Assembly (NCBI GenBank): GCA_004558185.1
Contig: SFDP01000022.1
Coordinates: forward strand, 1 to 64,000
Source: Lachnospiraceae bacterium
Lineage (GTDB): Bacteria; Bacillota; Clostridia; Lachnospirales; Lachnospiraceae
Direction: 5' to 3'
DNA length: 64,000 nt
Part shown: one piece after another, positions 41,126-49,374 of the stretch
Numbering within the stretch: position 1 is the stretch's first letter
Layout of the letters: each line of letters begins with the position of its first letter
Position numbers and translations under genes: made by a program
The notes under the pieces: generated by a model
Database searches by the model: none
Told to the model about the DNA's origin: nothing
What the model saw: the letters and a program-made list of their open reading frames with translations, nothing else

Positions 41126-42800
41126 TTTATTGCATTCTTTTTTTCAAAAGGGACAGGCAGCGTCTGCCCAGCCAAAAAGCGATACGGTCAGCGGGGCTGA
41201 CCAGACCCTCCAGAGTCAGCAGGTGATGCGGGCTGTTCAGGCTCTTCAGGCAGGGCAGACCATTCAGGGAGAGATTCTTTCAGTAAAAGGAGATGAGGTT
41301 CAGCTATCGGTAATGAACCAGATGGTATTGGAGGCCCGGCTGGAACAAAGCATCAGTCTGACTCCCGGAATGCTGATGGCTTTTCAGGTCAAAAGCAATA
41401 ATAGCAGAGGGGTGTCTTTAATGCCTCTTTTTACGAATACCGCAGTAGACCCCAATGCCATGAAGGCTCTTGATATGGCAGGGATTCCGCTGAACGAAAG
41501 GACTCTGGAAATGGTACAGAATCTGATGCAGAGAGGGCTTCCTATTGACAAGCATTCGCTGCAGGAGGTTTATCGGGATATAATTGCCTATAAGGACAGT
41601 GCTCCTTCAGCAATCATTTCCCTTCGTCAGATGAATATGCCGGTTACTGCCGAGAATCTTTCTCAGTTGTCTCTTTATGAGAACAATCAGCATTTTTTAT
41701 CCCATACCTTTGAAGAAATAGGGCAGGCTATAGGAAAGCAACTGTTTGCCTGGGTGCAGGAGGGAAATCCTGAAAAGGCAGAGGCCTTTCTGGCCCAGCT
41801 TAGACAGATTTTTAACAGCACCTCCCAGCCGGGGCAGGGCGAACAGTTAATCGGTAATAGTCCGGAAGCAAATCAGCAGGCAGGCGATCCTCATAAACCT
41901 TCTTCTGTCCACGGACAGGAGGGAAAGATGCCAGGTCAATTGCCTGACAATAATGATATCCTATTGAAGGATGAAAAACAGGTGATTATCCGGGAAGAAG
42001 GACTGGAGTCTTTCAGTAAGGGGAAGGCCGAAGAATTTACCCTGAAGGAGGATGTGGCTGCCGCTCATAGGGGACAGAATAATCAGGAGACTCAAAATAC
42101 AGGACTGCCCGAGAATAATCTCTGGAATCAGCTGACGGCATTATTGTCTCAGGAAAGAGGGGGTACCAAAATAGCTTCTATGTTTCAGAAGCTCTGGAAT
42201 CAGGAGATCAAACCCCAGCTTTTGCTGGCACCGGAACAGGTAATGGAAAAAGAAAAGGTTCAGGAGTTTTATGAAAAACTGAGCCGCCAGATGCAGAGGC
42301 TGGAGGCTTTGACAGGAGAAAATGGACAGTCCTCATCTCCGCTGGCAAAGGCAGTACAGAATACGGTCTCTAATCTGGATTTTATGAATCAGATGAACCA
42401 GATGCATGGCTACATTCAGCTTCCTCTTAAACTGACGGGTCAGGAGGCCAGAGGAGAACTGTATGTGTTTACCAATAAAAGATCCATGGCAAGTAAAGAG
42501 GGAAGAGTAACTGCCCTTCTCCACTTGGATATGGAATATTTGGGAAAGATGGATGTCTTTGTGGCATTGGAAAACCAGAAGGTAAGTACCCAGTTTTATC
42601 TGGAGAAGGAGGAGTATTTAGATTTTCTGGAAAAAAATATGGATATGCTTTCTGCCCGTTTGAACAAACGGGGCTATCAGTGCAGTACAAAAACCTGCCT
42701 GAGAAGGGAAGAAACAGAGAAATCAGTAATGGAGCAAATTGTAGGACAACAGAGTCAGCCTGTTCTGCTTTCAGCACAGGCCTTTGATATGCGAGCCTAG
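41115..42800 (+). CDS. FliK-like protein (YlqG position), flagellar hook-length-control C-terminal domain
   Basis: Protein of 561 aa from ATG 41115, inside the end of rnhB. N-terminal 100 residues with Gln-rich composition, a helical middle, a low-complexity linker at about 245-340, and a C-terminal domain (about 430-550) with YIQLPLKLTGQEARGELYV and LLHLDMEYLGKMDVFVAL, matching the FliK C-terminal fold. Known: B. subtilis has ylqG-ylqH in the same place after rnhB. FliK proteins measure hook length and switch the export gate. No other flagellar gene is in the window, so the role here is open. Confidence 0.8.
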   Translation: MAIDLLHSFFQKGQAASAQPKSDTVSGADQTLQSQQVMRAVQALQAGQTIQGEILSVKGDEVQLSVMNQMVLEARLEQSISLTPGMLMAFQVKSNNSRGVSLMPLFTNTAVDPNAMKALDMAGIPLNERTLEMVQNLMQRGLPIDKHSLQEVYRDIIAYKDSAPSAIISLRQMNMPVTAENLSQLSLYENNQHFLSHTFEEIGQAIGKQLFAWVQEGNPEKAEAFLAQLRQIFNSTSQPGQGEQLIGNSPEANQQAGDPHKPSSVHGQEGKMPGQLPDNNDILLKDEKQVIIREEGLESFSKGKAEEFTLKEDVAAAHRGQNNQETQNTGLPENNLWNQLTALLSQERGGTKIASMFQKLWNQEIKPQLLLAPEQVMEKEKVQEFYEKLSRQMQRLEALTGENGQSSSPLAKAVQNTVSNLDFMNQMNQMHGYIQLPLKLTGQEARGELYVFTNKRSMASKEGRVTALLHLDMEYLGKMDVFVALENQKVSTQFYLEKEEYLDFLEKNMDMLSARLNKRGYQCSTKTCLRREETEKSVMEQIVGQQSQPVLLSAQAFDMRA

Positions 42801-42809
42801 GAGAGAGTT

Positions 42810-43127
42810 ATGGAGAAAAAAGAGAAGCTTAAGCAGGCCATAGCATTGGAATACGATCCCAATGAGGATGCCCCCAAGGTGGTGGCCTCAGGCCGGGGTA
42901 TTCTGGCTGAAAAGATCATCAATAGAGCCAGGGAGGCGGAAATTCCCATACATCAGGATGACAGACTGGCTGATACCCTGTCCAGACTGGATATCGGAGA
43001 GATGATTCCTCCTGAGCTTTATGAGGTGGTGGCAGAGATTCTCGTTTTCGTGGATGCCATGGATAAGATCCGCAGCAAGGGCTTAGATGGAAAAGGAACA
43101 CAGGCGATGAGAAGAAGGATAAAGTAG
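42810..43127 (+). CDS. FlhB C-terminal-domain homologue (YlqH type)
   Basis: Protein of 105 aa. AIALEYDPNEDAPKVVASGRG and then AEKIINRAREAEIPIHQDD match the cytoplasmic FlhB/YscU domain just after its NPTH autocleavage site; the NPTH sequence itself is absent. FlhB has 350 or more residues with four membrane spans; this is only the soluble part. Known: FlhB C-terminal domains interact with FliK in the substrate switch. Here it is nine bases after the FliK-like gene, so the two probably interact. Confidence 0.9.
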   Translation: MEKKEKLKQAIALEYDPNEDAPKVVASGRGILAEKIINRAREAEIPIHQDDRLADTLSRLDIGEMIPPELYEVVAEILVFVDAMDKIRSKGLDGKGTQAMRRRIK

Positions 43128-43128
43128 A

Positions 43129-43476
43129 ATGAATAGGCGCAGGCTCGGAGCCTCTTATGAGGAGGCTGCCGCCCGGTATCTCATTAATCAGAAGGTAAGA
43201 ATTCTGGAAAGAAATTATCGAACCTCCAGGGGAGAAATAGATATTATTGCCCAGGATGAAGAGCTTCTGATATTTGTGGAAGTAAAATATCGGAGAAATG
43301 CAGATTATGGTTATCCATGGGAGGCTGTTTCCTTTGCCAAGCAAAAGAAGATATGTCAGGCCGCAAGACAGTATTGCTCTGCCAGAAAGCTGTCGGGTCA
43401 GGTACGCTATGATGTAATCAGTATCTGTGGGCAGGAAATAGAGTGGTATAAAAACGCCTTCGACCATATAGATTAA
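43129..43476 (+). CDS. YraN/UPF0102 family endonuclease-like protein
   Basis: Protein of 115 aa, the usual size. Seen: LGASYEEAAARYL, ILERNYRTSRGEIDIIA and LLIFVEVKYRRN, which hold the D-E-x-K residues of a Holliday-junction-resolvase-like fold. Start one base after the FlhB-like stop. Function in recombination or repair is inferred from fold only. Family A and B elements follow its stop codon. Confidence 0.93.
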   Translation: MNRRRLGASYEEAAARYLINQKVRILERNYRTSRGEIDIIAQDEELLIFVEVKYRRNADYGYPWEAVSFAKQKKICQAARQYCSARKLSGQVRYDVISICGQEIEWYKNAFDHID

Positions 43477-43486
43477 TTAGTATGAT

Positions 43487-43673
43487 ATGATGTTAGGGTC
43501 AAAAGCCCCTAACTATGATACCTACGGATTGTTACGTACTTCGTACTCCCACAATCCTGCAAAATATTCGCATATCGTGCCACTTTTAAGCTCATATTTT
43601 GGCGGGTCTCAAGGACATTCACCCACATTTGAGCAAGCTCATGTGGGTTCAGACCTTTTGACCCTGGTATCAT
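43487..43673 (+). repeat. Family A inverted-repeat element, copy 3 (full, 187 bp)
   Basis: Left end ATGATGTTAGGGTCAAAAG differs from the copy 2 end at three positions; the right end is intact. Flanked by GAT at 43484-43486 and 43674-43676. Hairpin arms 43621-43628 and 43641-43648, plus the GGATTGT/ACAATCC stem further left. An open frame of 62 codons spans it, but it follows the repeat and has no binding site, so it is not called a gene. Confidence 0.88.
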
Positions 43674-43680
43674 GATATTG

Positions 43681-43777
43681 GTGATTACTCAGAACCCCAT
43701 TGGCCATATAAAATTACAATTCTGTTTGAATGCAAGCATTCCACAGAATGAAATTTGTATGGCTCTGAATAGTTACA
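43681..43777. repeat. Family B inverted-repeat element, copy 1 (97 bp)
   Basis: Ends GTGATTACTCAGAACC and, inverted, GTAACTATTCAGAGCC. Centre holds a strong hairpin: ATTCTGT, GAATGC, loop, GCATTC, ACAGAAT (about 43719-43750). Flanked by GATATTG at 43674-43680 and 43778-43784, a 7 bp target duplication. The family A copy lies in the left flanking repeat. Confidence 0.75.
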
Positions 43778-43798
43778 GATATTGAAAGGAAGAAAGAA

Positions 43799-44644
43799 AT
43801 GCAGCTTGATAAAGACAGGGACTGGATGCTCCCCAAGCCCCAGGTACAGGAAGGGGTGGAATATCTGATTTTCCCCCAGCTTGAAGCAACGGGTGTAGTA
43901 AACCACCTTTTTTCTACTCGATCAGGAGGGGTCAGTGAAGGACATTTAAGCTCTATGAATCTGAGCTTTTCCAGGGGAGACAAGGAAGAATATGTTAGAG
44001 AGAATTATCGCCGCATAGCTAAGGTACTTAACTGTGAATCGGGCGATTTTGTTTTTTCTCATCAGACTCATACCAACGACGTGAGGATCGTTACCGAGAA
44101 GGATCGGGGAAAGGGATTGATCAGGGAGCCTGATTACCAGAATATAGACGGACTGGTGACAAAGGTGCCGGGATTGGTTTTAACCACCTTTTTCGCAGAC
44201 TGTGTCCCCATATTTTTGGTGGAGCCAGTGAATAAGATTATTGGTCTGTGTCATTCCGGCTGGAGAGGAACGGTGGGGAGGATCGGAGAAAAGACTATAG
44301 CGAAAATGGAGAGCCTGGGGGCAAAGCGAAAAGACATTAGAGCGGCTATCGGGCCGTCAATTTGTCAGGAATGCTATGAGGTCAGTGAGGATGTGGCTGC
44401 ACAATTTGCACAGGAGTTCAGAGGACATGAAGACACGCTGATGAAAGAAACAAAAAAGGGAAAGTATCTGCTGAATCTATGGAAGGCCAACCAATTGGTG
44501 CTTAGTGACAGTGGAATCCTGCAAGCACATCTGGAGGTAACCAACCTTTGTACCTGCTGTAATCCGGAGTATTTGTTTTCTCACAGGGCAAGCAGGGGAA
44601 TGAGGGGAAATCTGGCAGCCTTTCTTATGTTAAAAAAATCTTAA
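43799..44644 (+). CDS. pgeF: Peptidoglycan editing factor PgeF (YlmD/YfiH, polyphenol-oxidase fold)
   Basis: Protein of 281 aa, usual size. Purifies cell-wall precursors by removing wrongly attached residues; older name laccase-domain protein. Seen: HLFSTRSGGVSEG, SHQTHTNDVRIV, TTFFADCVPIFLVEP, GLCHSGWRGT, GPSICQECYEV and LCTCCNPEYLFSHR; the Cys-His zinc site lies in the ADC and CHSGW motifs. AAGGAAG before the ATG. The two mobile-like repeats lie directly upstream and probably separate it from yraN. Confidence 0.93.
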   Translation: MQLDKDRDWMLPKPQVQEGVEYLIFPQLEATGVVNHLFSTRSGGVSEGHLSSMNLSFSRGDKEEYVRENYRRIAKVLNCESGDFVFSHQTHTNDVRIVTEKDRGKGLIREPDYQNIDGLVTKVPGLVLTTFFADCVPIFLVEPVNKIIGLCHSGWRGTVGRIGEKTIAKMESLGAKRKDIRAAIGPSICQECYEVSEDVAAQFAQEFRGHEDTLMKETKKGKYLLNLWKANQLVLSDSGILQAHLEVTNLCTCCNPEYLFSHRASRGMRGNLAAFLMLKKS

Positions 44645-44721
44645 TATTTATGCCTGCTTTCTCTTAATGAAGATTGAGTAGGATATAGAAGAAGGGCAGA
44701 CAGGGCAAAATGGAGGTAAGG

Positions 44722-45417
44722 ATGAACAGAATTCTTGTATGTGATGATGAAACAGAAATTGTGGATGCCATAGAGATCTATCTGATGCAGGAAGGCTACC
44801 AGGTAGTAAAGGCCTATACCGGAGAAGAGGTGTTGGAAATCCTCAAAGGGCAGGAAATCCATCTGCTGATTATCGACATTATGATGCCCGGTCTTGACGG
44901 AATACGAACCACAATGAAAATCAGGGAAAAAAGCAGTATCCCCATAATCTTCTTGTCGGCCAAATCCCAGGATGCCGATAAAATTCTGGGTCTGAATATC
45001 GGTGCTGACGATTATGTCACCAAACCCTTTAATCCCCTGGAGCTGGTGGCAAGGGTAAAATCTCAATTGAGGCGCTATACTCTGCTGGGGAATCTGACTG
45101 TGGAGAATAGCCACAGCTATCAGGTGGGAGGACTGCTCATTAATGATGATACGAAAGAGGTTACGGTAGACGGGGATTTAGTGAAGCTGACGCCGATTGA
45201 GTACAATATTCTTCTTTTGCTGGTGAAAAATCAGGGAAGGGTGTTTTCCATTCAGCAGATTTATGAAAATATCTGGGAAGAGGAGGCTATCGGTGCAGAT
45301 AATACGGTGGCAGTACATATCCGGCATATCCGGGAAAAGATTGAAATTAACCCTAAGGAGCCTCGCTATCTTAAGGTGGTTTGGGGAGTAGGATACAAAA
45401 TAGAAAAGCAGCAGTGA
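44722..45417 (+). CDS. OmpR-family response regulator
   Basis: Protein of 231 aa from ATG 44722; GGAGGTAAGG precedes. Receiver domain with Asp8, Asp9, phospho-acceptor Asp52 (LLIIDIMMPG) and Lys in VTKPFNP; winged-helix DNA-binding domain from about 130 (LTPIEYNILLLLVKNQGRVFS). Very similar in type to VanR/PhoP. Seven bases before the kinase gene, one operon. Target genes are not known; the kinase is unusual in size. Confidence 0.95.
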   Translation: MNRILVCDDETEIVDAIEIYLMQEGYQVVKAYTGEEVLEILKGQEIHLLIIDIMMPGLDGIRTTMKIREKSSIPIIFLSAKSQDADKILGLNIGADDYVTKPFNPLELVARVKSQLRRYTLLGNLTVENSHSYQVGGLLINDDTKEVTVDGDLVKLTPIEYNILLLLVKNQGRVFSIQQIYENIWEEEAIGADNTVAVHIRHIREKIEINPKEPRYLKVVWGVGYKIEKQQ

Positions 45418-45424
45418 GGTCAAC

Positions 45425-47911
45425 ATGAAAAAGAAGATACTGGGAGCCAAGAAGAGAGAATTTCTGTTATTTTTAGAGCGTATACTGGTGGTGATTATGG
45501 CAGTGGGGCTGTCCTTTGTTTTTATGAATTCCTTTCTGACCGTTTCTACCTCCTACGGAACTAATTACCATTATACCCTGGCACCGCTGGATGGAGATAA
45601 ACCCTTTGAGGATAAGGAAATTTTTCAGGCGCTGGTGAAAGGAAATATGGAGCAGATTACCCGGTATGTGGTCATTTGTCATCAATTGGAAACCAACGGA
45701 AAATACGATACCCATAAAAAGATCGATATTACCCGGTATGCTAATCGTTCGGAGACCGTGGTGGGAGAGTATCCGATAGCTGAATTTTATCTGGAAGACC
45801 TGATCAAATGGGGAAATTACGGCTTTACCCATAATACGGTGGTAGGCAGCCTGGAGGAATTGAACCAGCTATTTGCGGATAATAAGGCTACTTATACTGA
45901 GAAAACCCTGCCCGGAGTGACTGAATACAGCAGCAGTTCACAGGAAGATGCAGTCAGCCTGGGGCTGGCACCTGCAGAGGATGATCAGTACGCCATGGAG
46001 ATTCTGGTTCCTCGGTATAAAACCGTAGATGGAAAGGATTTGATGCAGTGTGCATCTAATGTGGAGGAATATGAGCAGTTAAAAAGTAACCTGATTCTTT
46101 CAGCAAAAAGTCTGTTCACTAATTATACCGAATATACGAGGATGCAGGAGCAGTATAAGGCAGAGAATACCAATATGGGATACTGCTTTAAAATTCAGGG
46201 AGATAAAGGGCCCATCTATTACACTAACGGAGAAATGGATTTTAAAGGAGATACACCCGATGATATTACAGCCAGCATAAAAGAGAAGGGGGGAAAATTC
46301 CTTTATTTTAACCCGGATAAGCTGCAAATCAACACCAACATGGATATTACGGCAGCACAGATGCGAAGTATATTGAAGGAGTATGAGTATTCCTTTGGAG
46401 ATAATACCCGTGTTTGGTTCTGGGTAGATACAAGTTACCCGGTGCAGGATGAGCTTTATTTTGCCCGTGAAAATATCAATCACTCCACCCCTCTGTTCTG
46501 GATCCTTTCAGGCAGCAGTATAGCTGCCCTTGGCCTGGCAGTAATTTTATTGGTTTACCTGACGGTTAAGGAGGGCAGGTATCTGAATGAAGAGGGAGAA
46601 ATGGAATGGAGGCTGGGGAAACAGGATCGTTTCCCTCTGGAGCTTTGGCTGCTTCCGATGCTTGCAGTGCAGGTCTTTCTGCTTGGCTTTTTGTGGAAGC
46701 TGCAGGGCAGCTACCGTGTGGGTACCATCAGTTATAGCTGGCTGCCTGTTATGGTTGGCTTTGTGGTCTTTTTTGTTAATGAATTAGGGCTGCGTTTTTA
46801 TTTCAGTCTGGTACGGCGAATCAAGGCAAAAGCGGTGTGGAGGACTACTCTGCTTAGAAAAATCGGGATAGAAGGTAAAGCGTTCATTATCAGAACCTAT
46901 GACCATGGAGGACTGGTTTCCCGTATCTGGATTCCGTATTTGATCTTTCTTATGGTGAATCTGATCCTTGTGCTTTTAGGTGTTGGCGGAGTTGTGGGCG
47001 CATTTCTTCTGGATATGCTTATTGGCGTTTATCTTTACCGTGACAATAGAGCCAGGGAGGAGATCATTCAGGGAATAGAGAAAATTAAAGACGGGAAAGT
47101 GAAGTATCGTATCGATACCACCCATCTTCATGGTGAGAATCTCAAGCTGGCTAATTGTGTAAATACGATCGGAAGCGGAATTCATAAGGCGGTAGAAACC
47201 AGCATGAAGGATGAAAAGCTGAAAACGGACTTGATTACCAATGTATCCCACGATATTAAGACTCCTTTAACCTCTATTATTACCTATGTGGATCTGCTGA
47301 AGCGGGAGAATATTTCTGATGAAAAAATTCTATCCTATCTGGAGATTCTGGATAATAAGTCACAGAGATTAAAGCAGTTGATCGATGATTTGGTGGAGGC
47401 CTCTCAAATTTCCTCCGGCAACATCAATATTCAGCTTGATACCATTAATTTTGTGGAGCTGGTACGCCAGGCATTAGGAGAATTTGATGAGAAGTTTGCA
47501 GAAAAGCAGTTGCAGATCGTGACCAGGCTTCCTCAGGAGGCAACCTTTATTGAGGCGGACAGCGGTCAGCTATGGCGTGTTCTGGAGAACCTGTTCCAGA
47601 ATATTTCCAAATATGCCATGAGAGGAACAAGAGTGTATGTGGAAATGGAGGAGTTGAAAACAGAAAACAAAAGCCTGGTGCTGTTTTCTGCTAAAAATAT
47701 TTCCGACCGTTTCCTGGAGCTTCAGGCAGAAGAGCTTACGGAGAGATTCATTCGGGGAGATCGTTCCCGTCAGACGGAGGGAAGCGGTTTGGGGCTTTCC
47801 ATTGCCAAAAACCTTATTGAAGCGCAGGATGGAGAATTTGAAGTCCAGGTAGACGGTGATTTGTTTAAGGTGATGATACGCTTTCCCATGCTGGAAATGG
47901 CAAATGTTTAG
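45425..47911 (+). CDS. Sensor histidine kinase with large extracytoplasmic domain
   Basis: Protein of 828 aa. A first membrane span at about 17-38, an extracytoplasmic domain of about 310 residues, then four or five further spans (about 356-560) before the HAMP-like linker. Histidine-kinase core: His609 in NVSHDIKTPLTSI, N box LENLFQNISKYAM, G box GSGLGLSIAKNLIE. The design of sensor domain plus multiple spans is unlike simple two-span kinases and suggests an envelope or antibiotic signal. The extracytoplasmic part matches no domain I recognise. A bidirectional terminator follows. Confidence 0.94.
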   Translation: MKKKILGAKKREFLLFLERILVVIMAVGLSFVFMNSFLTVSTSYGTNYHYTLAPLDGDKPFEDKEIFQALVKGNMEQITRYVVICHQLETNGKYDTHKKIDITRYANRSETVVGEYPIAEFYLEDLIKWGNYGFTHNTVVGSLEELNQLFADNKATYTEKTLPGVTEYSSSSQEDAVSLGLAPAEDDQYAMEILVPRYKTVDGKDLMQCASNVEEYEQLKSNLILSAKSLFTNYTEYTRMQEQYKAENTNMGYCFKIQGDKGPIYYTNGEMDFKGDTPDDITASIKEKGGKFLYFNPDKLQINTNMDITAAQMRSILKEYEYSFGDNTRVWFWVDTSYPVQDELYFARENINHSTPLFWILSGSSIAALGLAVILLVYLTVKEGRYLNEEGEMEWRLGKQDRFPLELWLLPMLAVQVFLLGFLWKLQGSYRVGTISYSWLPVMVGFVVFFVNELGLRFYFSLVRRIKAKAVWRTTLLRKIGIEGKAFIIRTYDHGGLVSRIWIPYLIFLMVNLILVLLGVGGVVGAFLLDMLIGVYLYRDNRAREEIIQGIEKIKDGKVKYRIDTTHLHGENLKLANCVNTIGSGIHKAVETSMKDEKLKTDLITNVSHDIKTPLTSIITYVDLLKRENISDEKILSYLEILDNKSQRLKQLIDDLVEASQISSGNINIQLDTINFVELVRQALGEFDEKFAEKQLQIVTRLPQEATFIEADSGQLWRVLENLFQNISKYAMRGTRVYVEMEELKTENKSLVLFSAKNISDRFLELQAEELTERFIRGDRSRQTEGSGLGLSIAKNLIEAQDGEFEVQVDGDLFKVMIRFPMLEMANV

Positions 47912-47946
47912 AGTAATGTCTGGTTGATTTTCAATCAGACATTACT
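47912..47946. terminator. Bidirectional terminator
   Basis: AGTAATGTCTG pairs with CAGACATTACT around a TTGA-TTTT-CAA core. It lies directly after the kinase stop and overlaps the stop codon of the minus-strand PRPP synthetase gene. Confidence 0.85.
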
Positions 47947-49137
47947 CTCTTCTTCGTCTAGGGGAAGACGCTTGTTATACCGATCCAGTACCTTATGAAT
48001 TTTGTCTGCAGGAGTGTACACGTTTTCCATGGATACATCATGATTCATAAAGTCAATGATGGAAGCAATGAACTTACTCATCTTGGTCTGTACATAGTAG
48101 GGCTTATCATAGATTTCTGGCGGAAGGTAATTCAGATTGGTAGTGATTACCCGCTCAAAATATCCTTTTTCATAGGCCTCATCAAAGGCCCTGAGTCCAT
48201 TGGTAAAGAGCCCGAAGGTACAGCAGATAAATACCCGATTGGCATTCATTTCTTTGAGCTGTCTGGCGGTATCGATCATACTTTCGCCGGAAGAAATCAT
48301 GTCGTCAAGAATAATCACATCCTTTCCCTCCAGACTATCTCCAAGAAACTCATGAGCTACGATGGGGTTTTTTCCGTTGACAATGGTGGTATAATCCCGG
48401 CGCTTGTAAAACATCCCCGTATTGACACCCAGAACGTTGGCAAAAAACACCGTACGGTTTAAGGCACCCTCATCGGGACTGATTACCACCAGATGATCCT
48501 TGTCAATAATCAGATCCTTCTCTTTATCCAGAAGTCCCCGGATAAACTGATAGGGAGTAATATAATTATCGAAGCCATTCAGAGGAATTGCATTGCATAC
48601 TCTGGGATCATGGGCATCAAAGGTAATAAAATTATTGATTCCCATGGCATACAGCTCCTCCAGCATAAAAGCGCAGTCCAGGGATTCTCTGTTGGAGCGT
48701 TTATGCTGGCGGCCCTCATAAAGAAAGGGCATAATGACGTTGATTCGATGTGCTTTTCCGGTTGCAGCAGCAATGATTCGTTTTAAATCCTGATAATGGT
48801 CATCGGGGGACTTGTGATTGGTATATCCGTTAATGGTATAGGTAATGCTGTGGTTGCAAACATCCACCAGAATATACAAATCCTTTCCGCGAATGGATTC
48901 ATAAAAGATACCCTTGGCCTCACCGGTTCCAAATCGGGGACAGTCTGCCTGAGTCAGATAGGAATCCTCGGCATACCCTTCCCAGGAGGGCATATCCTTA
49001 AAGGTAGCCTGAAGGTATTTGCGAAATTCCACTAAATAGGAATTGATCTCTTCTCCCAGCTCTTTTGCAGAATCCATGACAACCAGCTTCAGGGGTGCCA
49101 CAGGAAGTTTATTCTCCAACATTTGTAAATTAGGCAT
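47935..49137 (-). CDS. prs: Ribose-phosphate pyrophosphokinase, long clostridial type
   Basis: Protein of 400 aa; start at 49137 where GGAGGTCGG gives a binding site, against a longer frame to 49149. Makes PRPP for nucleotide and amino-acid synthesis. Seen: the region INVIMPFLYEGRQHKR, FDAHDPRV, the ISPDEGAL segment and the PRPP loop VIILDDMISSGES. Usual Prs is about 315 aa; this has an extended N-terminus (about 75 residues) and C-terminus. The family of long divergent homologues occurs in Clostridia. Because key segments are altered (DDMISSGE for DDIIDTAGT), the activity should be treated as probable only. Confidence 0.85.
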   Translation of the reverse strand: MPNLQMLENKLPVAPLKLVVMDSAKELGEEINSYLVEFRKYLQATFKDMPSWEGYAEDSYLTQADCPRFGTGEAKGIFYESIRGKDLYILVDVCNHSITYTINGYTNHKSPDDHYQDLKRIIAAATGKAHRINVIMPFLYEGRQHKRSNRESLDCAFMLEELYAMGINNFITFDAHDPRVCNAIPLNGFDNYITPYQFIRGLLDKEKDLIIDKDHLVVISPDEGALNRTVFFANVLGVNTGMFYKRRDYTTIVNGKNPIVAHEFLGDSLEGKDVIILDDMISSGESMIDTARQLKEMNANRVFICCTFGLFTNGLRAFDEAYEKGYFERVITTNLNYLPPEIYDKPYYVQTKMSKFIASIIDFMNHDVSMENVYTPADKIHKVLDRYNKRLPLDEEESNV

Positions 49138-49260
49138 ACCGACCTCCATAAATTAGTTTTGCCGTAACTGTTGTAGCTGCACCTGCTAACTATAGATTTT
49201 TTACAGCATCCGCAGTAAATACGCATATCTGCTGAATTGTTACGGCTGTTTTCTTTTCTT

Positions 49261-49290
49261 ACTATAAAACTTCCATAGGTTTAGTGTCAA
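49261..49290 (-). promoter_or_regulatory. Promoter of the prs-type gene
   Basis: Read on minus: TTGACA at 49290-49285, 18-base spacer, TATAGT at 49266-49261. Confidence 0.65.
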
Positions 49291-49297
49291 GATTAAG

Positions 49298-49326
49298 GTG
49301 ACAGAATCTGTTTTTTCCAGTACAAT
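49298..49326 (+). promoter_or_regulatory. Promoter of DUF512-der unit
   Basis: GTGACA at 49298-49303, 17-base spacer, TACAAT at 49321-49326. It is almost back to back with the minus-strand promoter, leaving seven bases between the -35 boxes, so the two may compete. Confidence 0.65.
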
Positions 49327-49374
49327 TATACTTGTGCCGCTGCACATTAGCTGAGAGCTGGAATTGGAGAAAAT

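Noticed and set aside
1..43673. Family A as a CRISPR or ordinary direct repeat
   Set aside because: Copies are far apart, have inverted termini and short target duplications, and there are no spacers.
43487..43675. Open frame of 62 codons over family A copy 3
   Set aside because: It spans exactly the repeat, has no ribosome-binding site, and copy 2 carries a 22 bp deletion that breaks the frame. Best read as a by-product of the element.
45425..49137. Two-component pair and prs as one regulatory module
   Set aside because: They converge at a bidirectional terminator and prs has its own promoter, so there is no operon link.
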